From Nitrospirillum amazonense (GTDB lineage Bacteria > Pseudomonadota > Alphaproteobacteria > Azospirillales > Azospirillaceae), in contig NZ_VITN01000024.1 of NCBI RefSeq assembly GCF_007828045.1, positions 27,043 to 91,042 on the forward strand: a DNA stretch of 64,000 bases, read 5' to 3'. The notes under the pieces were generated by a model. The model made no database searches and was not told where the DNA came from. It saw nothing but the letters and a program-made list of their open reading frames with translations. Position numbers and translations under genes: made by a program. Of the stretch, positions 55,500 to 64,000 are shown piece after piece. How positions within the stretch are numbered: the stretch's first letter is position 1; every line of letters starts with the position of its first letter.

Positions 55500-56853
55500 G
55501 GCCGGCCCCTTTCTCCCCGCTCTCCTCAAACAGCGCCTCCTTCACCTCGAACGCGGAGATGACGGGCAGGAAGCGGATGAACAGCAGGAAGGGCACCAGG
55601 AAGACGCCGAGCATGCCGACGAACAGCGACACCTCCCAGAAGCTGGGGGTGTAGGGCCGCCAGCTGGACGCCAGCCAGCTGTGGTGCAGGGTGGTGGCCA
55701 GCAGCATGAAGCGCTCGCACCACATGCCCACCATGGCGCTGAAGCCGATAAGGAACAGGGCCAGCGGGTGCCGGCGCACGCCCCGCCACCACAGCAGTTG
55801 CAGCGGCAGGAAATTGCCGATGACCGCCCCCCAATAGCTCCAGGCGAAGGGGCCGGTCAGGCGGTCGGCCAACAGCGACAAGTCGGCCGGCTCGGCGGCA
55901 TAGAGGGTGTCGAACACCTCCGCCGCGTAGCCATAGGCGGTCATCAGCCCGGTGGCCAGCAGCAGGCGGCCCAGCATGTCCAGGTGCAGGGGCCGCACCA
56001 GATCTTCCAGGCCCAGGGCCTTGCGTAGCACCACCGCGATCATGGAGACGACGGCGAAGCCGGAGAAGGCGGCACCCAGCACGAAGTAGGGCGGGAAGAC
56101 GGTGGAGTTCCAGCCCGGCACCGGGCCTGCGGCCAGCAGCAGCGAGATTTCCGAATGCACCGACACCACCAGCGGCACGGCGATGGCGGCCGTCAGGCGA
56201 TAGGCCTGGCCCCAGCGCGCCCAGTGCCGGGCGGACCCGCGCCAGCCCAGGGCACCCAGGCCGTACAGCACCTGGGCCAGGCGGCCGTTGGCCCGGTCCC
56301 GGGTGGCGGCCAGATCGGGCACGATGCCGATGTACCAGAACAATGCTGAGACGGTGAGGTAGGTCAGGACGGCGAAAAAGTCCCAGGTCAGCGGGCTCTT
56401 GAACTGCGGCCACAGGGTCATGCTGTTGGGATACGGGGCCATCCAATAGAACAGCCACGGCCGGCCCAGGTGCATCAGCGGGTACAGGCCGGCGCAGACC
56501 ACGGCGAACAGGGTCATCGCTTCCGCGAAGCGGTTCAACGAATTGCGCCAGTGGACGTTCAGCAGCAGAAGTAGGGCGGAGATCAGGGTGCCGGCATGGC
56601 CGATGCCCAGGAACCAGATGTAGTTGATGATGTCGAAGCCCCAGTTGACGGGGATGTTGACGCCCCAGACGCCCACGCCGTTCCACAGCAGCACCCCCAG
56701 TGCCGTGAAGAACACGGCCAGCAGGCCGCAGGCCGGCAGGAAGCACAGCCACCAGGCCTTGGGTCGGGGATAGTGCAGGGGGATGCGCGTCACCTCCGCC
56801 GTCACGTGGGCGTAGGCGGTGGCGCCTTCCGTATCCCGCGTCGTGTCGGTCAT
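55492..56853 (-). CDS. actC: Alternative complex III subunit ActC (NrfD-like)
   Basis: A 453-residue NrfD/PsrC-type membrane subunit with about ten helices. FLGIGHAGTLISALLLL is the typical quinol-site segment with a conserved His, and YPLMHLGRPWLFYWMAPYP is almost a family signature. It oxidises quinol and passes electrons to the iron-sulfur protein ActB. Overlaps both neighbours. Confidence 0.94.
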   Translation of the reverse strand: MTDTTRDTEGATAYAHVTAEVTRIPLHYPRPKAWWLCFLPACGLLAVFFTALGVLLWNGVGVWGVNIPVNWGFDIINYIWFLGIGHAGTLISALLLLLNVHWRNSLNRFAEAMTLFAVVCAGLYPLMHLGRPWLFYWMAPYPNSMTLWPQFKSPLTWDFFAVLTYLTVSALFWYIGIVPDLAATRDRANGRLAQVLYGLGALGWRGSARHWARWGQAYRLTAAIAVPLVVSVHSEISLLLAAGPVPGWNSTVFPPYFVLGAAFSGFAVVSMIAVVLRKALGLEDLVRPLHLDMLGRLLLATGLMTAYGYAAEVFDTLYAAEPADLSLLADRLTGPFAWSYWGAVIGNFLPLQLLWWRGVRRHPLALFLIGFSAMVGMWCERFMLLATTLHHSWLASSWRPYTPSFWEVSLFVGMLGVFLVPFLLFIRFLPVISAFEVKEALFEESGEKGAGHA

Positions 56854-59720
56854 GCGGCACCCCCGTCATCCGGCTCGATACGGGCCAGGTAGGTGGTGCG
56901 GGGGCGGGTGCCGGCCTCGGGCACCAGGCTGTAGTTGCGCGGGCTGGCCTTGCGCCGGCTGACTTGGGACTGCGGATCGGTGACGTCGCCGAAGGTGATG
57001 GCCTGGGTGGGGCAGGCCTGCTGGCAGGCGGGCACGACGGCGCCATCGGGTATGGCTTCGCCCTTCAGCTTGGCCTGGATGCGGGCGGCGCTGATGCGCT
57101 GGATGCAATAGGTGCACTTCTCCATGACGCCGCGCTGGCGCACGGTCACGTCCGGGTTGCGCTGGGCCTTCACAGGTTCGGGCGCTTTCGCGGTGTAGTC
57201 GTACCAGTTGAAACGCCGCACCTTGTACGGGCAGTAGGAGGAACAGGTGCGGGTGCCGATGCAGCGGTTGTAGACCTGCAAATTCAGGCCGTCGTGGCTG
57301 TGCACCGCCGCGTTGACCGGGCAACCCATCTCACATGGCGCTTGTTCGCAGTGCATGCAGGGCACGGGCTGGAAGTAGGTGGCGGGTGCCGCCGGATCGC
57401 CCTCGTGATAGGTGTCGACGCGCAGCCAGTGCATCTCCCGCCCCATGGCCACCAGTTCCGCCCCCACCATGGGCACGTTGTTCTCCGCCACGCAGGCGAC
57501 GACACAGGCGTTGCAGCCGATGCACAAGTCCAGGTCGATGGCCATGCCCCAGGACGGGCTTTCCGGCGGCGTGTCGGGGTAGAAGCTGGGGGTCTGCACC
57601 TCCGGTGGCAGGGTGGGGTGGCCGACCGGCACGGTGCGCACGAAATCCTCGCCCTCCATGGCGTGGTGGCGCTGGGTGGTGGCCACGTCCCGCGTCCGGC
57701 CCGTGGGCGTGAGGGTGGCGGGACCGGCGGACAAGGGATAGGCGTCATACCCCAGGCCGTCGGCCGTCTGGCTCGGCAGGCGGCGACCATAGCCCAGGGT
57801 CAGGGTGATGGTATCCGCCTCCTGTCCCGGTAGGATCCAGGCCGGGCCGGTGACGGCGACGGCACCGGCCGTGACCGTCATCTCATCGCCGTTCTTCAGG
57901 CCGTGCAGGGCCGCCAGGTGCGGGCTGACGTGCACGACGTTGCCCCAGGTGACCTTGCTCAGGGGCTTGGGCGTTTCCTGTAGCCAGGCGTTGTTGGCGC
58001 TGGCGCCGTCCCACAGGGTGGGATCGGGACGGACCAGCAGGGTCAGGCCGCCCGCCGCCGACAGGGGGCTCGCCGGTGCCGTGTCGATCACCGTGGGTGT
58101 CGCCCAAGGCGGCGCGCTGTCGGGGATGAAGCCCTTGACCAGCGCGTCGGTCCAGCGCCGGTCGAAGTCCGCCCCCAACTCCGGCCGCCAGGTGGCCTGC
58201 ACCACCGCGTGGTCGCTGGCAGCACCGCCCAGCAGGCCGTCCAGCAGGGCGTGGCGGCCGCGCACGCCCAGCCAAGGCCGCACCAGCGGCTGGATCAGGC
58301 TGACCATTCCATCCACCGCGCGCGCGTCGCTCCAGCTTTCCAAATCATGCGCCAGGGGGGCGTGCCATTGGCAGGCGGCGGCCGTCTCATCCAGGTGCGG
58401 ACCGGCATGCAGGGTAAAGGGCACGCGGGCCAGGGCGTCGCGAAAGGCGCTGGCGTCGGGTGCGGCATGGGCGGGATTGGCCTCCAGGATCACCAGGCCG
58501 CGCACCCGGCCGGCGGCCATGTCGCGCACCAAATCGTCCCAGGGCTCGGCCTGCGCCGTCAGCGGCGCGGTGAAGCGCAGGCAATGGTCCACCGCCCCCA
58601 GACGGGCGTTCAAGCGCAGGGCCTGGGCCTGCAGCGCCGGATCGCACCACGGCCCCACCGTCACCAGCGCTTGGCCGGGATGTGCAGCCAGGGCGGCCCT
58701 CACCTCGGCCAGCCAGCGCACCTCATCCGGCCGCAGGTCCGGCGCGCCGCCCTCCAGGGCGTTCAGCAGGACGGGCAGGCGGTGCGGGGCCGCCACCAGC
58801 CGCCGGTCCGCCCGCGCGCCGGTCAGGGTGGGGGACGGCTCCGCCACGAACAGGCGGCATCCGCCCTGGCCCGCCTGGCTGGCCAGCCGCCGCCGCGCCC
58901 AGCGCCGCGCCAGGGTGGCCTGCGCCGGGCCGGGGCCCAGCGGGTCGTCGTCCAGGCATACCAGCACCGCCGCCTGGTCCAGCAGCGCATGGGCCTGTAA
59001 GGGCCGGCCGAAGGCCAGGCGCGCCGCCTCCAGCCGCCCCGCGCCCCCCAGCGGGTCCAGGATGTGCCAGCGGGCGTTGGGCCAGCGCTGCCGCAGGTTG
59101 GTCATCTGCCGGATCAGGGTGGGGGAGGTGACGGGGCCGGTCAGCAGGCGCAGGCCCTCGCCGCGGCTGGCGTCCATCTCCTGTGTCAGGCCGTGCAGGG
59201 CCGTGTCCACGGCGGCCCAGATCGTGGGCTGGTTGCGACGGCGCGGGCCTTGCGACCGGTCGTGGTCGTAGAGGTCCAGCAGGGCGGCCTGGGTGTACAG
59301 GTCGGTGCCGCCGCCGGTGGCGGGGTGGCCGGGGTTGCCCTCCAGCTTCACCGGCCGGCCGCTGTGGGTCTTGCCCATGACGGGCTGGGCATAGCCGCCC
59401 AGGCGCACGGCGGTGGCGTAGAACCGGGCGATGCCGGGCATGTCGCCCTCCGGTGCCGTGACATAGGGCAGGGCCGTCTCATCCGGTTGGCCATCGCACC
59501 CCGTCAGACCCGCCAGCGCCAGGGTGCCGGCCAGCGCCTTCAAGGCGGTGCGGCGGCTCAGGCCGGTGGGCGCCAGCGATGGCAGCAGGGCCGGGAACTC
59601 CGCCGCCAGCATCTCACGGAAGGCGGCGGTGTCCGCTAGTTCCTCCAGGCTGCGCCAGAAGGTGCGGCCTGTGCGGCCGGCCAGGGTCTGGGTGATGCGG
59701 TCGCGCGCCGTTTCGTTCAT
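56850..59720 (-). CDS. actB: Alternative complex III subunit ActB (Fe-S)
   Basis: A 956-residue protein. N-terminal SLEELADTAAFRE is the usual ActB opening; SRRTALKALAGTLALAGLTGC near residue 55-75 is a twin-arginine-like signal with a lipobox. The large middle (about 90-700) is related to molybdopterin oxidoreductases, but ACIII members bind no Mo cofactor. The C-terminus holds four Cys clusters (CIGCNACVVAC, CMHCEQAPCEMGC, CIGTRTCSSYC, CTYC...CQQAC) for iron-sulfur centres. It links quinol oxidation in ActC to the hemes of ActA/ActE. Start chosen at the ATG at 59720, five bases after the actA stop; a longer in-frame extension runs through actA and is spurious. Confidence 0.95.
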   Translation of the reverse strand: MNETARDRITQTLAGRTGRTFWRSLEELADTAAFREMLAAEFPALLPSLAPTGLSRRTALKALAGTLALAGLTGCDGQPDETALPYVTAPEGDMPGIARFYATAVRLGGYAQPVMGKTHSGRPVKLEGNPGHPATGGGTDLYTQAALLDLYDHDRSQGPRRRNQPTIWAAVDTALHGLTQEMDASRGEGLRLLTGPVTSPTLIRQMTNLRQRWPNARWHILDPLGGAGRLEAARLAFGRPLQAHALLDQAAVLVCLDDDPLGPGPAQATLARRWARRRLASQAGQGGCRLFVAEPSPTLTGARADRRLVAAPHRLPVLLNALEGGAPDLRPDEVRWLAEVRAALAAHPGQALVTVGPWCDPALQAQALRLNARLGAVDHCLRFTAPLTAQAEPWDDLVRDMAAGRVRGLVILEANPAHAAPDASAFRDALARVPFTLHAGPHLDETAAACQWHAPLAHDLESWSDARAVDGMVSLIQPLVRPWLGVRGRHALLDGLLGGAASDHAVVQATWRPELGADFDRRWTDALVKGFIPDSAPPWATPTVIDTAPASPLSAAGGLTLLVRPDPTLWDGASANNAWLQETPKPLSKVTWGNVVHVSPHLAALHGLKNGDEMTVTAGAVAVTGPAWILPGQEADTITLTLGYGRRLPSQTADGLGYDAYPLSAGPATLTPTGRTRDVATTQRHHAMEGEDFVRTVPVGHPTLPPEVQTPSFYPDTPPESPSWGMAIDLDLCIGCNACVVACVAENNVPMVGAELVAMGREMHWLRVDTYHEGDPAAPATYFQPVPCMHCEQAPCEMGCPVNAAVHSHDGLNLQVYNRCIGTRTCSSYCPYKVRRFNWYDYTAKAPEPVKAQRNPDVTVRQRGVMEKCTYCIQRISAARIQAKLKGEAIPDGAVVPACQQACPTQAITFGDVTDPQSQVSRRKASPRNYSLVPEAGTRPRTTYLARIEPDDGGAA

Positions 59721-59725
59721 GGGCG

Positions 59726-60388
59726 TCACCGATGACACAGGGCGCAGTCGGTCATGCGCTCCGGCTTGATGCCAAACAGGGCGGCCTGATGGGGGCCATA
59801 GTCGGCGTGCCCTTCGCGGTCCCACGTACTCCAGTCCATGCGGGTGACCTGATCCGGCGGGCGCAGGTGGGGGTCGGGGTCGCGGTGGCAGTCTAGGCAC
59901 CAGCGCATCTGGAAGGGCTGGGCCCGCATCATCAGCGGCATCTGGTCCACCCGGCCGTGGCAGGTGACGCAGGGCACGCCGCGCGCCACGTGGATGGAAT
60001 GGTTGAACTGCACATAGTCCGGCAGGCGCGCCACCCGCTGCCAGGCGATGGGCGTGCCGGTGGCCAGGCTGTCGCGCACGGGGGCCAGGGCGGCGGCACC
60101 GGTCCACAGTTGGGAATGGCAGGTCATGCAGGTATGGGTGGCGGGAAAGCCCGCGTGCGGTCCCGTCTCCACCGTGGTGTGGCAATAGCGGCAGTCAATG
60201 CCCAGATCGCCCACGTGGTGCTTATGGCTGAACGGCACCGGCTGGTCCCGCACCCAGCCCACGGCGGTGATGGCGCTGGACCCGATGGCCCCATCCCACA
60301 GGACGCCCGTGACCAGCACGCCCAGGCCCACCAGCAGCACGCCGGCCCGAAGCCAGGTATCGGCGGATGCCGTGAAGATCTGGGGCAT
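59726..60388 (-). CDS. actA: Alternative complex III pentaheme cytochrome ActA
   Basis: A 220-residue cytochrome with one N-terminal membrane anchor and five CxxCH heme motifs: CRYCH, CMTCH, CVTCH, CLDCH and CALCH. HKHHVGDLGIDCRYCH and FNHSIHV give extra axial His. This is the standard ActA pattern. It heads the operon, so the promoter of the whole respiratory unit lies just upstream, in the gap shared with the divergent Ku gene. Confidence 0.95.
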   Translation of the reverse strand: MPQIFTASADTWLRAGVLLVGLGVLVTGVLWDGAIGSSAITAVGWVRDQPVPFSHKHHVGDLGIDCRYCHTTVETGPHAGFPATHTCMTCHSQLWTGAAALAPVRDSLATGTPIAWQRVARLPDYVQFNHSIHVARGVPCVTCHGRVDQMPLMMRAQPFQMRWCLDCHRDPDPHLRPPDQVTRMDWSTWDREGHADYGPHQAALFGIKPERMTDCALCHR

Positions 60389-60409
60389 GGGGTGGGGCTT
60401 CCCCTCATT

Positions 60410-60439
60410 GATTCAGGTTTTGGGGATTCAGGTTTTGGG
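60410..60439. repeat. Exact 15-bp tandem duplication
   Basis: GATTCAGGTTTTGGG occurs twice head to tail, 22 bp upstream of the actA start, within the promoter/leader of the respiratory operon. It could be a duplicated regulator site or neutral slippage. Confidence 0.6.
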
Positions 60440-60629
60440 CCGGATCGAGCCGCCCCTGAACCGGTGCCGGGCGGATTTGGTTCCCCGCCTGTGGCGACCT
60501 GACGCAGGCGGAGCGGAAAGCGCCCGGTGAATTCACGGCCACGCGCCCGTGCCGGCCCCAGTTCCGGAACCCCGGCCCCGGTGGGGGGGGCAGAGTTCCA
60601 TCCGCAGTGGGCGAGCAGGAGCCGGCGCC

Positions 60630-61860
60630 ATGGCATCCAGAGCGAATTGGAAAGGCTTCTTGAAGATCGGGGAGGTCACCTGCCCGGTGGGGCTGTACAC
60701 CGCCGCCTCGTCCTCTGAGCGCATCGCCTTCCACACCGTCAACCGCGCTACCGGTCACCGTGTTCACCGCCAGTTCGTGGACAGTGAGACGGGCAGACCC
60801 GTGGACCGCGACGACCAGATGAAGGGCTATGAGGTGGCGTCGGGCGACTATGTCGTGCTGGAGGCGGAGGAGGTGGCCGCCGCCGTGCCGGACAGCGACA
60901 AGACCCTGACGGTCACGGCCTTCATCGCCTCCGACGATATCGACGACGTCTATTTCGACAAACCCTATCACCTGGCGCCCGCCGACCGCCGTGCGGACGA
61001 GGCCTTCGCCTTGATCCGCGAGGGCATGCGGCTGAAGAAGGTGGCAGCGCTGGCCCAGGCGGTGTTGTTCCGCCGGGTGCGTACGGTGCTGATCCGTGCC
61101 CAGGATGCCGGCCTGATCGCCACCACCCTGAATTTCGGTTATGTGGTGCGGCCCGCCGAGCAAGCCTTTGACGACATCCCTGACCTGAAAATCGAGGGCG
61201 AGATGCTGGAGCTGGCGGAGCACATCATCAACACCAAGAAGGGCACCTTCGACCCGGCCGCCTTCGATGACCGCTACGAGGCGGCGCTGGCCGACCTGGT
61301 GGTGGAGACGACGGCCGGTGCCTCCGACTTCTCCGCCCTGCAGGCCGACCTCAGCGAGGGCCGCGCCGACCGCTTCCTGTTCTACGCCTTCGACCTCTTG
61401 CACCTTGAGGATCAGGATTTGCGCGGCGTGGGACTGGAACAGCGCAGGGCGGTTCTCAAGGACCTGCTGGCCGAGGGGGCGATCCGCTGCGCTACAGCGA
61501 TCATTTCGACGAGTCCGGTGGCCTGGTGCTGCGCCATGCCTGCCGCCTCAGTCTGGGGGGCGTCGTCTCCAAGGTCCGCGATGCCCTCTACCGATCCGGC
61601 CGGGGCAAGAGCTGGGTCAAGTCCAAGTGCGGCAACCGGCAGGAATTCCTGGGCGCCGGTTATGTCCCCTCCACCACCGCGCGCCGGGCCATCGGCTCTC
61701 TGGTCTTGGGGGTGTATGAGGGCGGCCAACTGCGCCATGTGGGCCGGGTGGGCACCGGCTATACCGTGTCGGTGGCGGAAGAACTGTTCCGCCGGCTGGA
61801 GCGCATGCGGGTGGAGGAGAGTCCCTTCGACGAGGGTAGCCCTTGGCCTCACCATCCTCG
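60630..61860 (+). pseudogene. Ku protein fused to LigD fragment
   Basis: Begins as an ordinary bacterial Ku, the DNA-end-binding protein of non-homologous end joining: MASRANWKGFLKIGEVTCPVGLY, FHTVNRATGHRV, YHLAPAD, EMLELAEHIINTKKGTFDP, to about residue 228. Near 61310-61330 it changes in-frame to the ATP-dependent ligase domain of LigD (ASDFSALQADLSEGRADR, YAFDLLHLEDQDLRG). A five-base excess (TGCGC) near 61487 shifts the frame; in the new frame LigD goes on with YSDHFDESGG, LGGVVSKVRD, SGRGKSWVKSKCGNRQEF and RRAIGSLVLGVYEGG to about 61825. The nucleotidyltransferase Lys motif and the C-terminus of LigD are missing. The Ku part could still be made; the ligase cannot work. Confidence 0.85.
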
Positions 61861-62036
61861 ACCACCGGGTCGCCGGTGACGGTGTCGACATAGCGGCTGA
61901 CCACTCGGTTGCCGGTCTGGAGGTTCAGGGTGTGGAAGCGGACCTTCTCGTTCTCCGACCTTGCCGGTGCCATGGCCACCTGGCACGTGACCAGCGACAG
62001 CTTGAGATAGCCTTTCCAGAACGAACGCGGCGCCAT
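61838..62036 (-). pseudogene. 5' fragment of a second Ku gene
   Basis: Minus-strand start of another Ku paralogue: MAPRSFWKGYLKLSLVTCQV, RFHTLNLQTGNRV, RYVDTVTGDPV and EDGEAKGY, about 66 residues. Homology ends where the LigD fragment arrives from the opposite direction. The rest of the gene is lost. Confidence 0.85.
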
Positions 62037-62065
62037 GGCGGTGTTTCCCCGTGATGTGATGGCTG

Positions 62066-62617
62066 TCAGCCCCGGGCCAGTCCGGCCTCCACTATATGCC
62101 GGGCTTCATCGGCATCGCCCACGCCCAGGGGGCGGAAATGGCGGCCGCGGCGGCGGTTGTAGTCGATGAAGAAGGCCTCGATATCTTCCACCAGTTGCCG
62201 TGACAGGGCGGGTAGGGGGTCATCAGCCATAGCTCCCAGCACCTGCGCCGGCACGCCCAGCACCCGGTCGTTGCGGATGGTGGCGCTGGTCGACTGGTCC
62301 TGCTGTTCCGCCCGGATGACACCCATCAGCCGCGTCTTGACCAGCAGGCCCATGGGCAGCGGCATGTTGGTCACCAGCAGCAGGTCCAAAGGGTCGCCGT
62401 CCTGGCCTTCCGTTCCCGGGATGAAGCCAAAATTATGAGGGAAGACCTGGCCCGGCGGCAGAAGATAGCTGAGGGTGAACAGCCCCTGTCCCGCAAGGTA
62501 TTTGATCTTGGCGGCGCAGCCCTTGGGTGTTTCCAGGACGGTGTTCACCAACCCACTGTCGGCGTCGAAGGCCGGCAGGCGGTCGATGGCGGGCACGTGT
62601 GGGGAGATCTGGTCCAT
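62066..62617 (-). CDS. Inorganic pyrophosphatase
   Basis: A 183-residue family I soluble pyrophosphatase-like protein. ETPKGCAAKIKY and LPPGQVFPHNFGFIPGT match the active-site frame, and DGDPLDLLLV is the metal-binding Asp triad. The remainder (PMGLLVKTRLMGVIRAEQQDQ) fits the barrel strands. It hydrolyses PPi released by many syntheses. The sequence is somewhat divergent from the housekeeping enzyme (for example FFIDYNRRRGRHF and no clear E-D-W motif), so it may be an accessory copy. It lies next to NHEJ remnants, as small pyrophosphatase-like genes sometimes do. Confidence 0.85.
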   Translation of the reverse strand: MDQISPHVPAIDRLPAFDADSGLVNTVLETPKGCAAKIKYLAGQGLFTLSYLLPPGQVFPHNFGFIPGTEGQDGDPLDLLLVTNMPLPMGLLVKTRLMGVIRAEQQDQSTSATIRNDRVLGVPAQVLGAMADDPLPALSRQLVEDIEAFFIDYNRRRGRHFRPLGVGDADEARHIVEAGLARG

Positions 62618-62634
62618 GGCCTCGCATCCTTCTC

Positions 62635-63412
62635 CTACGGGAGAATGTCGGGGATGGAACGCCGCGCGTCGCCATCAGGTTCCGGGTGGCGCTTCTGGCA
62701 CCGTTCGCCGCCCGCGCGGCGCAGAGCAGATAGGTATGATGGCTGCCGCATAGGCTTCCCCTTGGGGTGTACCGCCTCCCTCCGCATTGAAGAAATGGAG
62801 ACCACCACCAACCTTGCTGGCGTGGCCGCAGGCGGTGACGCGCGCATGAGGAAGAATGCGGGGATGATCTCGGTCCGCTCGGGGGCCAGGCGGCGTTCGC
62901 GCTTGCGGTCCGCCCCCTTGGGGCGGGCGGTCAACTTGGCCTCGGCGGGATTGGACGGCAGATGGATGCTCCACTCCCGGCGTCCATGCGCGATGGCGGT
63001 GGCGATCAGGTTCATACGGCGCACGACCGTGGCGGGGGCGTAGTCGGCGGCCAGCATGCGGTCGCGGAAGTTGGCGATGTCCTGCGGGGTGAGGCCGCTG
63101 AGGCGGCGCAGGCAGATCTCGTCGTGCTCGATCACCTGGAAGTGGCCGGCTTCCTGCTCCGCACCCCGCTTCTTCGGGGTGATGGCTTCGCGGTAGCGGC
63201 GGAGGAGGGCGCCCAGGGTGGTCTCGTCGGCCTAGCTGTAATCCTGGAAGACGCGCCGGTCCATGTCGGTCTCGATGGACTTGACCCAGCGTTCGGCGTC
63301 CCGGCGCTTCTCGAAGGTCTTGGAGACGGGCTTGTGGCCGAGGCGGCGGATCTTGGCCTGGTAGCCGATGACCTGGCCTTCGCGATTCTGCCGGGGTGTG
63401 ATGGTGGCCATG
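62635..63412 (-). pseudogene. Broken tyrosine-recombinase (integrase)
   Basis: Reading from 63412, MATITPRQNREGQVIGYQAKIRRLGHKP and the SKTFEKRRDAERWVK segment are the arm-binding domain of a phage/island-type integrase. An amber TAG interrupts it at 63232-63234, after which the core-binding domain continues in the same frame (TTLGALLRRYREAITPKKRGA, LTPQDIANFRDRMLAADYAPATVVRRMNLIATAI). The catalytic R-H-x-x-R and Tyr are missing; homology ends near 62860. It starts about 80 bp from the 3' end of the tRNA gene, the usual spot for an integrase of a tRNA-targeted element. Confidence 0.85.
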
Positions 63413-63493
63413 GGATGCAGGTCCTCGCGATGGTCGCTGAGGAAAAACTGTCCCGCAATTGTCCCGCAAAATCCAGCTAGAGTGCTGGAAGTG

Positions 63494-63569
63494 TGGCGTC
63501 CCCTAGGGGATTCGAACCCCTGTTACCGCCGTGAGAGGGCGGTGTCCTAGGCCTCTAGACGAAGGGGAC
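63494..63569 (-). tRNA. tRNA-Glu (CTC)
   Basis: On the minus strand a full cloverleaf can be folded: acceptor GTCCCCT / AGGGGAC, anticodon arm CCGCC-ctCTCac-GGCGG (anticodon CTC, glutamate), T-arm CAGGGG-TTCGAAT-CCCCT, discriminator G and an encoded CCA at 63494-63496. A likely attachment site for the adjacent integrase remnant. Confidence 0.95.
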
Positions 63570-64000
63570 GAGGCCGTGTGAGGGCGGTGATGTACGCGAG
63601 CGGCGCGGGGAGGTCAAGGGGTTTGTTGGGGAGTGGGGGATGGGGCAGGGGAGTGGGGGCAGGGGCGTAGGGGAGGTTGGCGGGGTTGGCTGTCATGGAA
63701 CGGCAAGAAAGTGGGATTGGGCCCCTTATTCGCGCGTGTGCGCGAGCATATATAGGGGCTCCTGAGGTTCGGTAAAAATCGTCATGTGACTGCAAAATTC
63801 CTATAGACAGGGAGTGGGTGGGGTCACTATAACCCCGTTCACCGACGCGGCGGGCGACAACGAACGGCGCGACGGCGAAGCGATCCCTGAGTTCTGGCGG
63901 TTGAGGCTGGTGATTGAGGTGGTTGCGGTCCAGGCGGTGAAGCCCCAGCGATGGGGTCGTCGGACGACACGGAATTTGCCCTTCCTGTCCGGGTATGGGT
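63570..64000. other. No recognisable gene
   Basis: After the tRNA comes a G-rich stretch (63600-63680), then sequence without a convincing coding pattern. A minus-strand ORF here (Pro/Ala-rich, 63547-63795) overlaps the tRNA and looks spurious. An open frame enters from the right edge, but I cannot assign it. Confidence 0.4.

Noticed and set aside
56850..60185. Extended 1,111-residue form of ActB
   Set aside because: The added N-terminus is read out of frame through the heme cytochrome gene actA; the true start is the ATG at 59720.
63547..63795. 82-residue minus-strand ORF at the right end
   Set aside because: It overlaps the tRNA gene and is Pro/Ala-rich without recognisable features.
1..64000. 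CRISPR array or rRNA operon
   Set aside because: No regularly spaced repeats and no rRNA-like sequence were seen on reading the whole window.

Overview
The window is about 64 kb of high-GC bacterial DNA. A Q-type electron-transport operon (alternative complex III plus an A2-type caa3 oxidase), a membrane glucose dehydrogenase, Ku/LigD remnants and the general gene style suggest an environmental proteobacterium, perhaps an Azospirillum/Nitrospirillum-like alphaproteobacterium. The taxonomic guess is weak because no rRNA or core phylogenetic marker is present.

Region 1 (1 to about 42.0 kb) is a large hybrid lipopeptide/polyketide gene cluster built on two divergent arms. The minus arm (19730 down past position 1) starts with a fatty-acyl-AMP ligase and carrier, then reads C-A-PCP, KS-AT-ACP (no reduction), C-A(Ser, interrupted by an FkbM-type methyltransferase)-PCP, Cy-A(Cys, interrupted by a second methyltransferase-like domain)-PCP. 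It passes to a second NRPS (docking-C-A-...) that runs off the left edge. The plus arm (20828-34296) starts with a two-gene tailoring cassette: a SznF-like protein with a C-terminal cupin, and a YqcI/YcgG-family (heme N-oxygenase type) protein. A terminal megasynthase follows (docking-C-degenerate C-A(Gly)-PCP-KS-AT-KR-ACP-TE), then a small CxxC protein and two exported RidA-fold proteins. The cassette resembles enzymes that make N-N bonds, such as those for the C-diazeniumdiolate amino acid graminine. The product may therefore be a fatty-acylated, thiazoline-containing metallophore or related N-N bonded lipopeptide. Further genes (34.4-42.0 kb) encode two exported double-RidA proteins, a cache-domain lipoprotein, an exported esterase and a MacB/LolD-like ABC exporter (one ATPase, two FtsX-type permeases).

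Region 2 (42.0-48.9 kb) begins with a scar: an IS1380-type transposase remnant followed by a beheaded DUF6328 gene. Then come intact stress/oxidation genes (DUF892 ferritin-like protein, small membrane protein, PQQ glucose dehydrogenase, Zn alcohol dehydrogenase, SDR). It ends in a second scar where a truncated Mn catalase meets an oppositely oriented HlyD/EmrA N-terminal fragment.

Region 3 (48.9-60.4 kb, minus strand) is a tightly coupled respiratory operon, transcribed actA-B-C-D-E-F, a small membrane protein, a SCO copper chaperone, then coxB-A-C-D. It would pass electrons from quinol through ACIII and cytochrome c to a copper/heme oxidase.

Region 4 (60.6-64.0 kb) holds a collapsed NHEJ locus (Ku fused to a fragment of LigD, frameshifted, abutting the 5' part of a second Ku), an inorganic pyrophosphatase, a broken tyrosine-recombinase gene with an internal amber stop, and the tRNA-Glu(CTC) next to which it presumably integrated.
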